From Chitinophagaceae bacterium (GTDB lineage: Bacteria > Bacteroidota > Bacteroidia > Chitinophagales > Chitinophagaceae): a stretch of 57,230 bases of DNA. A model generated the notes under the pieces. That model had not been told where the DNA came from and did not search any database. It worked only from the letters and a program-made list of their open reading frames with translations. Position 1 is the first letter of the stretch. Every line of letters starts with the position of its first letter. This document shows positions 44,682 through 54,659 of this stretch, one piece after another. Position numbers and translations under genes: made by a program. The stretch spans positions 1-57,230 of the forward strand of contig JAFBAN010000084.1 in assembly GCA_019247775.1 (NCBI GenBank), written 5' to 3'.

Positions 44682-47087
44682 TTATTCCCTTCTCAAACTC
44701 TTCACCGGATTGGCCAGCGCTGCCCTGATGGTCTGGAAACTCATGGTGATGAGTGCAACTGTTATTACCAGTACGATGGCCAGGGCAAACATCCACCAGC
44801 TGATGCCGATCCGGAATGCGAAATTCTCCAGCCAGTTGTTCATGATATACCAGGTAAGCGGTATGGCAATAAGACAGGCCAGCAATACCGGCTTAAGAAA
44901 TCCGCCCGACAGAATGAACACGATCCTTTGTACGGAAGCTCCCAGTACTTTGCGGATGCCGATCTCCCTGGTGCGTTGTACGGCCGTAAAAGAGATCAGG
45001 CCATACAATCCAAGGCATGCGATCACTAAAGACAGTATGGAGAAATAAAGGAATATCCTGCTGAAACGCTGCTCTGCTGCATAACTTTCGGCTACCTGCT
45101 GATCCACGAATCCGAAATCGAACAGGGCGCCCGGGAAATGTTTTTTCCATACAGCTCCGATCCAGTCCATCGACTCATTGGCCTTGGCAAGATCTATCTT
45201 GATGGAGATCCTCGAGAACCGGTCGGCAACTGCGTAGATCGCCAGCGGCTCAATGGCATTGCGAAGCGTGTTAAAATGAAAATCGTTGGTCACGCCAATA
45301 ACTGTTCCCGCCTGGTTGCCCATTTTAAAGGGCTTGCCGATGGCCGCCTCGTTATTAGGCCAGCCGAATTTTCTGACAGCTGTGGCATTCAAAATAACCT
45401 GGCGGTCCGGATTATTCGCCGCGGCATAAAAGTTCTTGCCGGCCAGCAGCCTGATGCCATATACTTTCAGGTAATTGCTGTCTACCCTTAGTCTTGCCGT
45501 ATTTACCTGCAACGGTGCGCCGTGAACGTCTGCAGTTTCCGATCCGCCTGTAGACAGGCCGCCTACAATAAGTGAATTGGAAGTGGTAACGCCCGATACC
45601 AGCGGATTCGACAGCAGATCGTTCCTGAAGGCGGAATACCCTTTGATCAGATCGGTGTTGCCATTAACTCGGATGAACAGCAGTGCATCTTTGTTATAAC
45701 CGAGATCTTTGGCATTGATAAATGCCATCTGCGAGTAAACGACGATGATGCCGGTTACAAGCACCAGTGTGATGACGAACTGCGTTATCACCAGGGATCT
45801 CCGCAGCACCGCGCCTTTACCGCTCCTGATAAACGCGCCCCGTAACATCACAATGGGTTTAAATGCTGTAAGCACCACCGCCGGATAGATACCCGATACG
45901 ATTCCCGTAATGACAGCGGTCAGGATCAGAAAACCCAACAGCAGGGGTGAGGCGAACAGGTTCACGTTCTTGCCCGTCAGCTGGAAAAAAACAGGTTGGA
46001 GCAGCAATGCCAGTATCACAGACACTCCCAGCGCGATCAGCGCCGTGATGATAGATTCTGACATATAGGACAGCATAAGCAGACGCTTACCCGCCCCGAT
46101 CAGCTTTTTTATACCTACTTCTTTTGCGCGTACTGCGGATCGGGCAGTAGCCAGGTTGGTATAATTAATGCCTGCCAGCAACAGGATAAATATGGCGATG
46201 GAAGAAAAAATATATACCTGGCCTATATCGCCGTTGGGGGCGATCTCGTAATCCAGATGCGAACGCAGATGGATATCTTTCAGCGGCTGTGCCGAATAGG
46301 AGTAAATATCCTTCCAGAGGTTATAGCGTTCGCCCACATATTTTGCATAGAACCGTGAAATGCGCGTTGAGAATTTTTTCTGATCAACACCGGGTTTCAA
46401 CAGCAGATAGGTATAGAACCGGCTGTCGCCCCAGCCATCGATAGTAAGCAGGGATGGGTCATGCACTTCGGCGGTCTTAAAAGACGCGATCATGGAAAAA
46501 TTGAAATGCGCGTTCTTTGGCGGATCGGGCATAATGCCGGTGATCCTGTAGTTGGCGCCGGCTCCCGTACTGTCGTACATGTAAACCAGCAGGCTTTTAC
46601 CCATCGGGTCAGCATCGCCGAAATATTTTTTTGCGGCCGTTTGTGTAAGGATAAGGGAATAGGGTTCATTGAGGGCCGTGCGCTGGTCTCCACGTGATAA
46701 ACCGTAACTGAATACATCAAAAAAAGATGGATCGGCAACCAGCACGCCGGACTGGGATACCTGCTGTCCGTTCAGTTCTATCAGGTCTTCACGCATGGTA
46801 ATGCGGGTAGCCAGTTCAACTTCCGGATAGTCCTGCTTAAGCGCTGCGGCCATCGGCGCACTTGTAACCGCCGATTGCTGAATGCCTGTTTCGGTCTTGG
46901 TAGTTCCCGTAACCCTTACTATCCGGTCGTAGTTCGCGTTGAACCGGTCATAGCTCAGTTCATCGTTCACCCAGAGTACGATCAGCGTAAAGCAGGTAAG
47001 ACCAATGGCCAGACCGGTGATATTAAGGATGGAGTACATCCTGTTACGGAACAGGCTTCTGAATATTTGCTGTATATGGCTGGTCAT
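44682..47087 (-). CDS. P5: MacB/FtsX-type ABC permease with altered coupling motif
   Basis: An 801-residue permease. The first coupling motif is RAKEVGIKKLIGAGKRLL, the only one in the array with K-K in place of R-K and with an -LIGAG- ending. The second is RTREIGIRKVLGASVQRI. Its C-tail is NPVKSLRRE, the sole copy with R in place of T. It starts MTSHIQQIFRSLFRNR, unlike the (L/I)-(K/R)-(N/S)-Y-(L/F) opening of the others. DIHLRSHLDYE before helix 2 is shared with P4, its neighbour on the right, pointing to a recent common origin of the two. Confidence 0.9.
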   Translation of the reverse strand: MTSHIQQIFRSLFRNRMYSILNITGLAIGLTCFTLIVLWVNDELSYDRFNANYDRIVRVTGTTKTETGIQQSAVTSAPMAAALKQDYPEVELATRITMREDLIELNGQQVSQSGVLVADPSFFDVFSYGLSRGDQRTALNEPYSLILTQTAAKKYFGDADPMGKSLLVYMYDSTGAGANYRITGIMPDPPKNAHFNFSMIASFKTAEVHDPSLLTIDGWGDSRFYTYLLLKPGVDQKKFSTRISRFYAKYVGERYNLWKDIYSYSAQPLKDIHLRSHLDYEIAPNGDIGQVYIFSSIAIFILLLAGINYTNLATARSAVRAKEVGIKKLIGAGKRLLMLSYMSESIITALIALGVSVILALLLQPVFFQLTGKNVNLFASPLLLGFLILTAVITGIVSGIYPAVVLTAFKPIVMLRGAFIRSGKGAVLRRSLVITQFVITLVLVTGIIVVYSQMAFINAKDLGYNKDALLFIRVNGNTDLIKGYSAFRNDLLSNPLVSGVTTSNSLIVGGLSTGGSETADVHGAPLQVNTARLRVDSNYLKVYGIRLLAGKNFYAAANNPDRQVILNATAVRKFGWPNNEAAIGKPFKMGNQAGTVIGVTNDFHFNTLRNAIEPLAIYAVADRFSRISIKIDLAKANESMDWIGAVWKKHFPGALFDFGFVDQQVAESYAAEQRFSRIFLYFSILSLVIACLGLYGLISFTAVQRTREIGIRKVLGASVQRIVFILSGGFLKPVLLACLIAIPLTWYIMNNWLENFAFRIGISWWMFALAIVLVITVALITMSFQTIRAALANPVKSLRRE

Positions 47088-47106
47088 AGAATAGTTGGCT
47101 TATGGT

Positions 47107-49542
47107 TTATTCGGTCCTTAAACTTTTAACCGGGTTCGACAGCGCTGCTTTTAGTGCCTGTATGCCCACCGTAAGCAGTGCGATCAATGCCGCCGCGCAG
47201 GCCGCTGCCAGGAAGATCCACCAATTGATGGAGATCCTATAAGCGAAATCAGTAAGCCATTTGCTCATCGACCACCAGGCGATAGGGAAAGCGAACAGGG
47301 CAGCAATGCCCACCAGCTTCAGGAAATCCTTCGATAACAGCGTTACGATATTACCCGAGCTGGCGCCCAGCACTTTCCGGATACCGATCTCTTTTATGCG
47401 CTGTGAAATGGCAAAAGCGGAAAGTCCAAGCAGTCCAAGACACGCGATAAAAATGGCAATGCAGGAAAAAATGGTAAACAGGCTGCTCTGTCTTTGCTCC
47501 GACTGGTAGAGCTTGCCAAAGTTCTCATCAAGGAAAGTATAATCGTACGGTATTTCGGGGATGAACTTTTTCCAGACATTTTCAATGGTCTGCAGTGTAC
47601 TGTTGATATTGGCCGCGCTGATCTTGATCGATAACTGCCCGTAAAAATTATTCTGTTCAGGTTTGGGCAATACCAGTACGATAGGTGCTATTTTTTTATG
47701 CATCGATTCGAAATGGAAATCCTTCATCACCCCGATGATTCGGCCGCGCTGGCCGCCATAGCGGAATTCCTTGCCAACCGCAGCCTGCGGCGATTTCCAG
47801 TTGAGCGCCCGCACCACCGCTTCGTTGACCACAAAATTGGAAGTGTCGGTATTGAATGCGCGGCTGTAATTCCTTCCGGCTGCCATCTGAATACCGTATG
47901 CCGGTATAAAATCATGGTCCACTGCAAGGAATTTGAGTTCGGTATTCACAGGTTGCAACGAATCGCCGTCTACAATAGAGGCGCCTTGCGAGTCGAGCAG
48001 GCGACCTGTAGGGATCCGCGATGAACGTGCTACCTGTACCACACCGTTCTTTGCCATCAGTTCATTCCTGAAGGATTCGTACTGCGATGCCGTTGCGATA
48101 TTGTAAGGCATCACGATCACATGTTCTTTTGTATATCCCAGCGCCGTCTGTTGCATATACCGCAGTTGCTGGAATACGATGGCTGTGGTAATGATCAGAA
48201 TGATGGATATCGCGAACTGTACTACCACCAGCGCCTTGCGGAAAGAAATACTGTTGCCGCCCGCTTTGAACAGGCCTTTCAGGGTCTTCACCGGCTGAAA
48301 TGAAGACATGAACATGGCCGGATAGATCCCCGAGATCAGTCCAACAGCCACTGGCACCAGTACCATGGCGAGTATCCATTGCCATTTCAGCAAAACATCG
48401 ATAGAAAGCTGCAGCCCGGATAATTTGTTCAGCCAGGGAATGGTCATTGCCGTAATACCGAAAGCCAGCAGCATCGCCAGCCAGGAGATGAGCACCGACT
48501 CGCTCAGGAACTGTGTTACCAGTTCGGCTTTCGTGGCGCCCGTTACTTTGCGGATACCGATCTCCCTGGCCCGGAGCGTAGAACGCGCGGTAGACAGGTT
48601 CATGTAGTTGATGCAGGCGATCAGTAGAATGATCAGTGCGATCCCTGAAAAAATATACACCCTCGTAATATCGCCGTTCTCCTCGCCTTCATAGTCGAGA
48701 TGGGAGCGTAGATGGATATCGGTCAGTTTCTGCAGTCCCAGTTTGGTAGTAGTAGACGTACGGAAACTGGCCGGCGCCCCCGGAAAATGGACTTTTGCGT
48801 CCAGAAAGGCGGGAAACTGCGCTTCGATATTTTTTGCCGGGTAATCTTCAGGCAACAGGATATAAGTAAAGAAAGAATTGTTCCCGAAATTCGTTTGCAA
48901 TCTCTTTTCGCCATACACTGTACTGTCGCGCAGGGTATTGAAAGACACCATCATCTCCGGATGAAGATGCGCATTGGACGGGAATGATTTGAAAACACCG
49001 GTAACTTTCAGGTCAAACTGGTTGTTGATCCGGATCGTTTTATCCATCGGGTCTTCCGTTCCGAAATACTTCGCTGCCAGGGCTTCCGAAAGCATCACCG
49101 TGAACGGGTTCACCAGCGCCTGTTTCGGATTTCCTTTGTCCACTTTAACGGTGAATACATCGAACAGGTGTTCGTCGGCGAAGAACACATTGTTTTCGTT
49201 GAACATTTTGTCGCCATACCGCACCGGCGTTTTTCCATTCGGCAACAGCCGGGTCATCTGCTGGATATCGGGGAAATGCGCCTGGATCAGTGGCGCAAAT
49301 GGCGGGGCGATCGTGCTCAATCGAAGGGAAACCACACCCTCGGTATTATTAAAACTGCGGGTGACCCTGTAAATGCGGTTGGCATTCGTATTGTACTTGT
49401 CGTAGCTGGTCTCGTGGATAATATAGGCCGTTATCAGCAGGCAGCAGGTAAGGCCCACGGTAAGGCCGAACAGGTTGATGAACGAGATGAACTTGTGCTT
49501 CATCAGGTTTCGCCAGGCCATTTTGAAATAGTTCCGTATCAT
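47107..49542 (-). CDS. P4: MacB/FtsX-type ABC permease
   Basis: An 811-residue permease with coupling motifs RAREIGIRKVTGATKAEL and RIKEIGIRKVLGASSGNI. The pre-helix 2 loop is LTDIHLRSHLDYEGEENGDI, very close to that of P5. The final motif reads WLTDFAYRISINWW. It begins MIRNYFKMAWRNLMKHKF with the two adjacent cysteines in helix 1 (GLTCCLLI) that are also found in P2 and P7. It follows P3 by 105 bases of AT-rich sequence and precedes P5 by 19 bases. Confidence 0.9.
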   Translation of the reverse strand: MIRNYFKMAWRNLMKHKFISFINLFGLTVGLTCCLLITAYIIHETSYDKYNTNANRIYRVTRSFNNTEGVVSLRLSTIAPPFAPLIQAHFPDIQQMTRLLPNGKTPVRYGDKMFNENNVFFADEHLFDVFTVKVDKGNPKQALVNPFTVMLSEALAAKYFGTEDPMDKTIRINNQFDLKVTGVFKSFPSNAHLHPEMMVSFNTLRDSTVYGEKRLQTNFGNNSFFTYILLPEDYPAKNIEAQFPAFLDAKVHFPGAPASFRTSTTTKLGLQKLTDIHLRSHLDYEGEENGDITRVYIFSGIALIILLIACINYMNLSTARSTLRAREIGIRKVTGATKAELVTQFLSESVLISWLAMLLAFGITAMTIPWLNKLSGLQLSIDVLLKWQWILAMVLVPVAVGLISGIYPAMFMSSFQPVKTLKGLFKAGGNSISFRKALVVVQFAISIILIITTAIVFQQLRYMQQTALGYTKEHVIVMPYNIATASQYESFRNELMAKNGVVQVARSSRIPTGRLLDSQGASIVDGDSLQPVNTELKFLAVDHDFIPAYGIQMAAGRNYSRAFNTDTSNFVVNEAVVRALNWKSPQAAVGKEFRYGGQRGRIIGVMKDFHFESMHKKIAPIVLVLPKPEQNNFYGQLSIKISAANINSTLQTIENVWKKFIPEIPYDYTFLDENFGKLYQSEQRQSSLFTIFSCIAIFIACLGLLGLSAFAISQRIKEIGIRKVLGASSGNIVTLLSKDFLKLVGIAALFAFPIAWWSMSKWLTDFAYRISINWWIFLAAACAAALIALLTVGIQALKAALSNPVKSLRTE

Positions 49543-49647
49543 AAGTATTTTACTTTTTTTGTTAGTCTTCCTTTGCCGGACTCAGCTATTTTGAATTTGA
49601 ATTGATGATGCCGGTCGTTAGAATTTATAGTTCAGAATTTAAAATGG

Positions 49648-52083
49648 TCATTCGGTTCTCAGGCTCTTTACCGGATTAGCCGCCGCCGCTCTGAATGTCT
49701 GAAAACTGATCGTGATCAGCGCTATCGTCAATGCCGACAATCCCGTAACAAGAAAAACGATCCAGTTGATATGGATGCGGTAAGCAAAATCACGCAGCCA
49801 GTTCGTCATCAGGTACCAGGCCAGCGGAGCGGCGATCAGCAGCGCAATGGCTACCAGTTTCAGGAAATCTTTCGACAGCATGCTCACCAATGCTCCAACC
49901 GATGCCCCCAGCACTTTCCGGATGCCGATCTCTTTGGTCCTGTTTACAGCTGCGAGTGCTGCGAGCCCAAACAGCCCCATACAGGCAAGGAAGATGGAAA
50001 TAGCGCCGGCCCATCCCACGATACTGCTCCAGCGTTGTTCCGACTGATAGAACTTATTGATGCTCTCATCCAGAAAATCGTATTTCAGCGGCAGCACATG
50101 TTCAACGCTGCTCCATGCTTTCTGAATAGCGGCCATTGCCGGAGCAGGGTTTCCCGGTTTTATTTTCACGATAAATTTATAGGGTGCGTAATCGTGGAAC
50201 TGGTGGAACATCTGGGGCTCTATTTTTTCGCTCAGCGGCCTGAAATGGATGTTCTTCGTTACGCCGATCACAACGGGTGTCAGTCTCTCGCTGTAGCCTT
50301 TGAGTTGTTGACCTATGGCTGTCTTTAAAGTCCAGCCGAAATCCTGCATCATCGCCTCATTGATGATCACTGAACTGATCGTATCGAATCCCATTGCCGC
50401 ATCAAAATTGCGACCGGCAAGCAACTGGATATCCATCAGCCGGATAAAGCCTGTATCGACATAGTATTCAAAAACATCTTTGTGTTTGCCTTCGTATTCA
50501 AAACCCGATGTGCTCCACCCCATATCCTGGCCGATACCGAGTTCCGAGCCTGCAACGCCGGCAATGCTGGGCTCTTTGGCGAGCGCCTGTTTGAACAGCG
50601 GAAAGATCGCTTTCGATTCAGTTCCTTCCGCATCCACCATCAGGATATTCTCTTTGTTGAATCCGGGATTCGCATTTTCCATGTACTTCAGCTGCTGCAG
50701 AATGATCACGGTAGAAATGATCAGGCCAATGGAAACAACAAACTGCAATGTTACCAGCGACTTGGTGAACAGGTTAGACCCGCCCAGTGTTACTTTGCTC
50801 TTCAGCACTTCAATGGGTTTGAACGAAGACAGTACAAGCGCGGGATAACTGCCTGCCAGCAATCCTACCAGTAAAACCAGTCCGCCCAGCAACCAGGCCA
50901 TTTCCGGGAATTGGCTGAATGAAAAATGCAGGTTGCGGTCGGCGAGGGTATTGAACAGCGGTAAAAGAATAGCACTTAACAGGAACCCGATGGCGGCGGA
51001 AAATATGCTCAGCAGCAGTGCTTCAGCGAGGAACTGCATTACCAGCTGTTTTTTATCGCCGCCGATCACTTTGCGTACGCCTATCTCTTTGGCCCTCCCC
51101 GCAGAACGGCCAATAGCCAGCGTGGTAAAATTGATGCAGGCGATCAGTAACACACCCGCGGCGATCGCAAGCAATATCCAGATCGTTTTCGGGTTGATCG
51201 ATGCCACACTGGCGCCTCCGATCTCGGGGTTGGTATGGATCTCACGCAATGGCTGTAAGACATAACGCACCGGGAAGCGGCCGCTGCCATTCCAGACGCC
51301 CATTTTTTTCATCTCAGCCACATCATCAGCATAATATTTCATCCGGATCGCCGTCAGTTTCTTTTCGTCTTGCGGCAGGCGGCTGCCCGGCTGCAACTGT
51401 ACATAGGTCTGGTACCCGGAACGGTGCCAGTTATTGACGCCCGCCTGGCCCGATTTCGTTGCAATGAAATAATTGAAATTCGCCAGCAACTCAAAACTGA
51501 TACTGGAGTTACTGGGCATATCATCAGCCACTGCGCTCACTATAAACGGAACGAATTTGTCCTCAACCTTGATCTCTACGGTCTTGCCCAATACATCGGT
51601 GCTGCCAAACAGTTTCAGCGCATTCTTTTTCGTGAGTACTACGCTGTTGAGTTCGTTGAGCGCTTTTGAGGGATCGCCCGCCAACATTTTGAAAGAGAAC
51701 ATCTGCAGAAAAGCGGCGTCCGCAAAACTGATCTTGGTTCCCTGCGCTTTATTATTTACCCGTACAAAATCGCGATAGCCTTCTTTCAGCCGGGTTACGG
51801 CCTGTATATCCGGAAATTCCTGTTTAAGGGCCGGCGCCAGGGGAATGGGCAGATAAGCCGCTTTGATCGCAGGCTGTCCATGCATCGGATCTACGTCCAG
51901 GTAAACCCTGTATAGTTTGTCTGCGTTTTTATGGAAACGGTCGAAGTTCAGTTCATTGATCGCGAACAACAGGAAAAGCGTAAAACAGGTAAGTCCCACC
52001 GACAGGCCGAACACATTAATAAAAGCCAGCCGGCGTTGACGCAACAGATTGCGAAGGGCGATATTGAGGTAATGTTTCAGCAT
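49648..52083 (-). CDS. P3: MacB/FtsX-type ABC permease
   Basis: An 811-residue permease with coupling motifs RAKEIGVRKVIGGDKKQL and RTKEIGIRKVLGASVGAL. In place of the NLSTARS segment at the end of helix 2 it has TLAIGRSAGRAKEIG, the only copy with IGRS. The acidic or polar stretch before helix 2 (HTNPEIGGASVASINPK) lacks the DIHLRS motif. It follows P2 by 54 bases. The C-tail is NPVKSLRTE. Confidence 0.9.
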   Translation of the reverse strand: MLKHYLNIALRNLLRQRRLAFINVFGLSVGLTCFTLFLLFAINELNFDRFHKNADKLYRVYLDVDPMHGQPAIKAAYLPIPLAPALKQEFPDIQAVTRLKEGYRDFVRVNNKAQGTKISFADAAFLQMFSFKMLAGDPSKALNELNSVVLTKKNALKLFGSTDVLGKTVEIKVEDKFVPFIVSAVADDMPSNSSISFELLANFNYFIATKSGQAGVNNWHRSGYQTYVQLQPGSRLPQDEKKLTAIRMKYYADDVAEMKKMGVWNGSGRFPVRYVLQPLREIHTNPEIGGASVASINPKTIWILLAIAAGVLLIACINFTTLAIGRSAGRAKEIGVRKVIGGDKKQLVMQFLAEALLLSIFSAAIGFLLSAILLPLFNTLADRNLHFSFSQFPEMAWLLGGLVLLVGLLAGSYPALVLSSFKPIEVLKSKVTLGGSNLFTKSLVTLQFVVSIGLIISTVIILQQLKYMENANPGFNKENILMVDAEGTESKAIFPLFKQALAKEPSIAGVAGSELGIGQDMGWSTSGFEYEGKHKDVFEYYVDTGFIRLMDIQLLAGRNFDAAMGFDTISSVIINEAMMQDFGWTLKTAIGQQLKGYSERLTPVVIGVTKNIHFRPLSEKIEPQMFHQFHDYAPYKFIVKIKPGNPAPAMAAIQKAWSSVEHVLPLKYDFLDESINKFYQSEQRWSSIVGWAGAISIFLACMGLFGLAALAAVNRTKEIGIRKVLGASVGALVSMLSKDFLKLVAIALLIAAPLAWYLMTNWLRDFAYRIHINWIVFLVTGLSALTIALITISFQTFRAAAANPVKSLRTE

Positions 52084-52089
52084 GGAAAT

Positions 52090-52128
52090 ATTTTGAATTT
52101 TGGATTTGGATTTTGTCTAATTCAAAAT
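52090..52128. repeat. AT-rich hairpin in the P2-P3 gap
   Basis: ATTTTGAATT (52090-52099) pairs with AATTCAAAAT (52119-52128); the loop is T-rich. It is the same sequence type as the other intergenic palindromes of the array. Confidence 0.45.
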
Positions 52129-52137
52129 TTTAATTAG

Positions 52138-54576
52138 TTACTCAGTTCTCAAGCTCTTCACCGGGTTCGCCAGCGCGGCTTTGACAGACTGGAAACTGAT
52201 GGTGATAAATGCGATGCACAACGATACGCCGCCGGCAACCGCAAATACCCACCAGTTGATCCTGATCCGGTATGCATAGTCCTGGAGCCAGCGATTCATC
52301 AACACGATGGTAACCGGTATAGCTACCAGGAAGGAGATGAACACCAGCCTTAAAAAATCTTTCGATAAAAGGATCAGCAGCTGCCGCACGGAAGCGCCCA
52401 TGACCTTGCGGATCCCGATCTCCTTACGGCGCTGAAGGATATTATAAGCCGATAAGCCCGCCAGCCCGAAACAGGCAATAAGTATCGCAAGCAACGCGAA
52501 CACGCTGAAAATACTGCCGAACAACTGGTCCGAACGGTATTGCTGGTTGAAGGAATCATCGAGGAAATAATAATTGAACGGGTCTTCAGGAAAATATCTT
52601 TTCCAGATACCCTGGATACCTGCCACCGTGCTCCTGATATCTCCGGTACCGAGCTTCACCGAATAGAAAGTCCTGGAGTTGGGTCGAAGCAGGAAGATCA
52701 TGGGATCTACTTTTTTCTGCAGTCCCTGGTGGTGATAATCGGCTACCACGCCCGCGATCGTTAAGGTATCGCGGCGAACCACTTTCTGGTTCACCGCCTC
52801 CTGTGCCGATTTGAACCCAAGGGTGCGAACGGCTTCCTCATTCAGGAGCACCGCCTTATTGTCTGTGAGGATCTGCGGCGAAAAATTCCTGCCGGCAGCC
52901 ATTTTCATTTCAAAGGAAGGAATGAAATCATAATCGATGCCAAGATGGTAGAGGGTCACGCTTTTGTAGTCGCTGCCAAGCCGTTTGATGCCGCTGGTCC
53001 AATAGATCTCTTTTCCCATTACAGAGGAAGAAGCCGTTACGCTGCGTACATTCCCCTGGTGCAGGATATCTGCCTTGAATGGTTGAAAAACGCCTTTGTA
53101 AACTGAGTCCTGCATGGCTGATGTGCCTTCGATCACCAGGGTCTGGCTGATATTGGTGCCCAGCTTCTGGCTGCGCATATAACTGAGCTGCTGGTAAACG
53201 ATCATCGTACCGGCCACCAGCACTACCGAAGTAATGAACTGCGCTATGATCAGCACTTTCCGCAATACGATACCGCTGGTACTGTTCTTGAAAATGCCTT
53301 TCAGGACTTTCACCGGCTTATAGCCAGACAGCACGAATGCCGGATAGATGCCAGCCAGAAAACTTCCGGCAAAAAACAGTAACAGGAATCCGCTCCAGTA
53401 CGACAGCGGCAACCTGAAGCCCGGAGAAAAATCCCGCCCGGTAAACTGGTTGAAAGCCGGTGTAAGCAGGAATGCAGCGATGATGGCGATCAATAATGCA
53501 ATAACATTCAGCACCAGGCTCTCGGTGAGGAACTGACCCACCAGGTCGGTACGAACGGCGCCCAATACTTTCCTTACACCCACTTCCCGGGCCCTTTCAA
53601 TAGACCGGGCTGTTGCCAGGTTGATATAGTTGATCCAGGCGATGAAAATGATCAGCACGCCGATCAGGAACAGGAAGGATACGGTCTGGCCATCTCCATT
53701 TACCTCGGCCTCCTGGTTGTAGTTGGAATAAAGATGGATATCGGTAACAGGCAGTACATGCAACTCATTCCTCACATTATTTTTCTTGTTCCACTCGTTC
53801 TTGTTGATATGGGCATCGCAGAAAGCAACCAGTTTTGATTCGAATTGCTTCGGATTGGTACCGGGTTTGAGTTTCAGGTAGGTATAGAAATCGTACCAGC
53901 CAAAACTGGTTTCGGTGGCGTTGCTCGAATCCCCATCCTGGCGATTGATCTTGCCCAGCGTTGAATAGGAGACCAGGTAATCGATCAGCAGGTGTGAATT
54001 GCGTGGATAGTCCTTGAAGACGCCGGTTATTTCATAAAGCTGGGGAAACCGGTAGCCTTTTGCCGACAATTTTTTGCCCACCGCATTCTCATTCCCGAAA
54101 TATTTCCTGGCCATTGTTTCGGAGATGATCATCTTATCAGGAGCATCCAGCGCGCGCGAGCTGTTTCCCTGTACCACTTTAACCGCGAGCATCTCAACCG
54201 AGGAGGGATCGGCGAAGTATCCTTTCTTCTCAGTGAAATGGATATTCTTCTCATCATTGGAGAATAACATTTCCGCATCGATCAGGCGGCAGAAATCTGT
54301 TACCTCGGGGTATTCTTTTTTCAGGTTGGGACCAATGCCGGGATAACTGGTAGCAGATTTCCATTGAAGTTGTCCCTGCCGGTAACTGTCGAGCCGGAGC
54401 CTCACCACCTGCGGTGACTGCGGGTTGAAATGCTCATAGCTTTTCTCGAAAGAAACATACTGGAAGATCAGCAGGCAGCAGGTGATGCCGATGGCGAGCC
54501 CGGCGATATTCAGCAGCGAATAGCCTTTTCTCCTGAAAAGGTTGCGGAACGCGATGGTCAGGTAACTTCTCAGCAT
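52138..54576 (-). CDS. P2: MacB/FtsX-type ABC permease
   Basis: An 812-residue permease. The first coupling motif RAREVGVRKVLGAVRTDL starts at residue 328; the second, RRKEIGIRKVMGASVRQL, is near 716. Helix 2 reads IIFIAWINYINLATARS, where most copies have AC-I/F-N at the A-W position. The first periplasmic domain is longer than in P1 because of a polar insertion around residues 210-230 (NRQDGDSSNATETSFGWYD region). The loop before helix 2 is DIHLYSNYNQEAEVNGDG, a variant of the DIHLRS-type loop. It starts 83 bases after P1 behind a palindrome. Confidence 0.9.
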   Translation of the reverse strand: MLRSYLTIAFRNLFRRKGYSLLNIAGLAIGITCCLLIFQYVSFEKSYEHFNPQSPQVVRLRLDSYRQGQLQWKSATSYPGIGPNLKKEYPEVTDFCRLIDAEMLFSNDEKNIHFTEKKGYFADPSSVEMLAVKVVQGNSSRALDAPDKMIISETMARKYFGNENAVGKKLSAKGYRFPQLYEITGVFKDYPRNSHLLIDYLVSYSTLGKINRQDGDSSNATETSFGWYDFYTYLKLKPGTNPKQFESKLVAFCDAHINKNEWNKKNNVRNELHVLPVTDIHLYSNYNQEAEVNGDGQTVSFLFLIGVLIIFIAWINYINLATARSIERAREVGVRKVLGAVRTDLVGQFLTESLVLNVIALLIAIIAAFLLTPAFNQFTGRDFSPGFRLPLSYWSGFLLLFFAGSFLAGIYPAFVLSGYKPVKVLKGIFKNSTSGIVLRKVLIIAQFITSVVLVAGTMIVYQQLSYMRSQKLGTNISQTLVIEGTSAMQDSVYKGVFQPFKADILHQGNVRSVTASSSVMGKEIYWTSGIKRLGSDYKSVTLYHLGIDYDFIPSFEMKMAAGRNFSPQILTDNKAVLLNEEAVRTLGFKSAQEAVNQKVVRRDTLTIAGVVADYHHQGLQKKVDPMIFLLRPNSRTFYSVKLGTGDIRSTVAGIQGIWKRYFPEDPFNYYFLDDSFNQQYRSDQLFGSIFSVFALLAILIACFGLAGLSAYNILQRRKEIGIRKVMGASVRQLLILLSKDFLRLVFISFLVAIPVTIVLMNRWLQDYAYRIRINWWVFAVAGGVSLCIAFITISFQSVKAALANPVKSLRTE

Positions 54577-54602
54577 AGCGGTTTATTTTGAATTTTTAAT
54601 TT

Positions 54603-54653
54603 TAAATTTTGAATTAAGGGATCGTTCATTTAAAATTTATAATTCAAAATTTA
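54603..54653. repeat. Perfect 14-bp inverted repeat in the P1-P2 gap
   Basis: TAAATTTTGAATTA (54603-54616) and TAATTCAAAATTTA (54640-54653) are exact complements with a 23-base loop. It could pause or end part of the transcription between P1 and P2, or protect the 3' end of the P1 message. Confidence 0.6.
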
Positions 54654-54659
54654 TAATAG

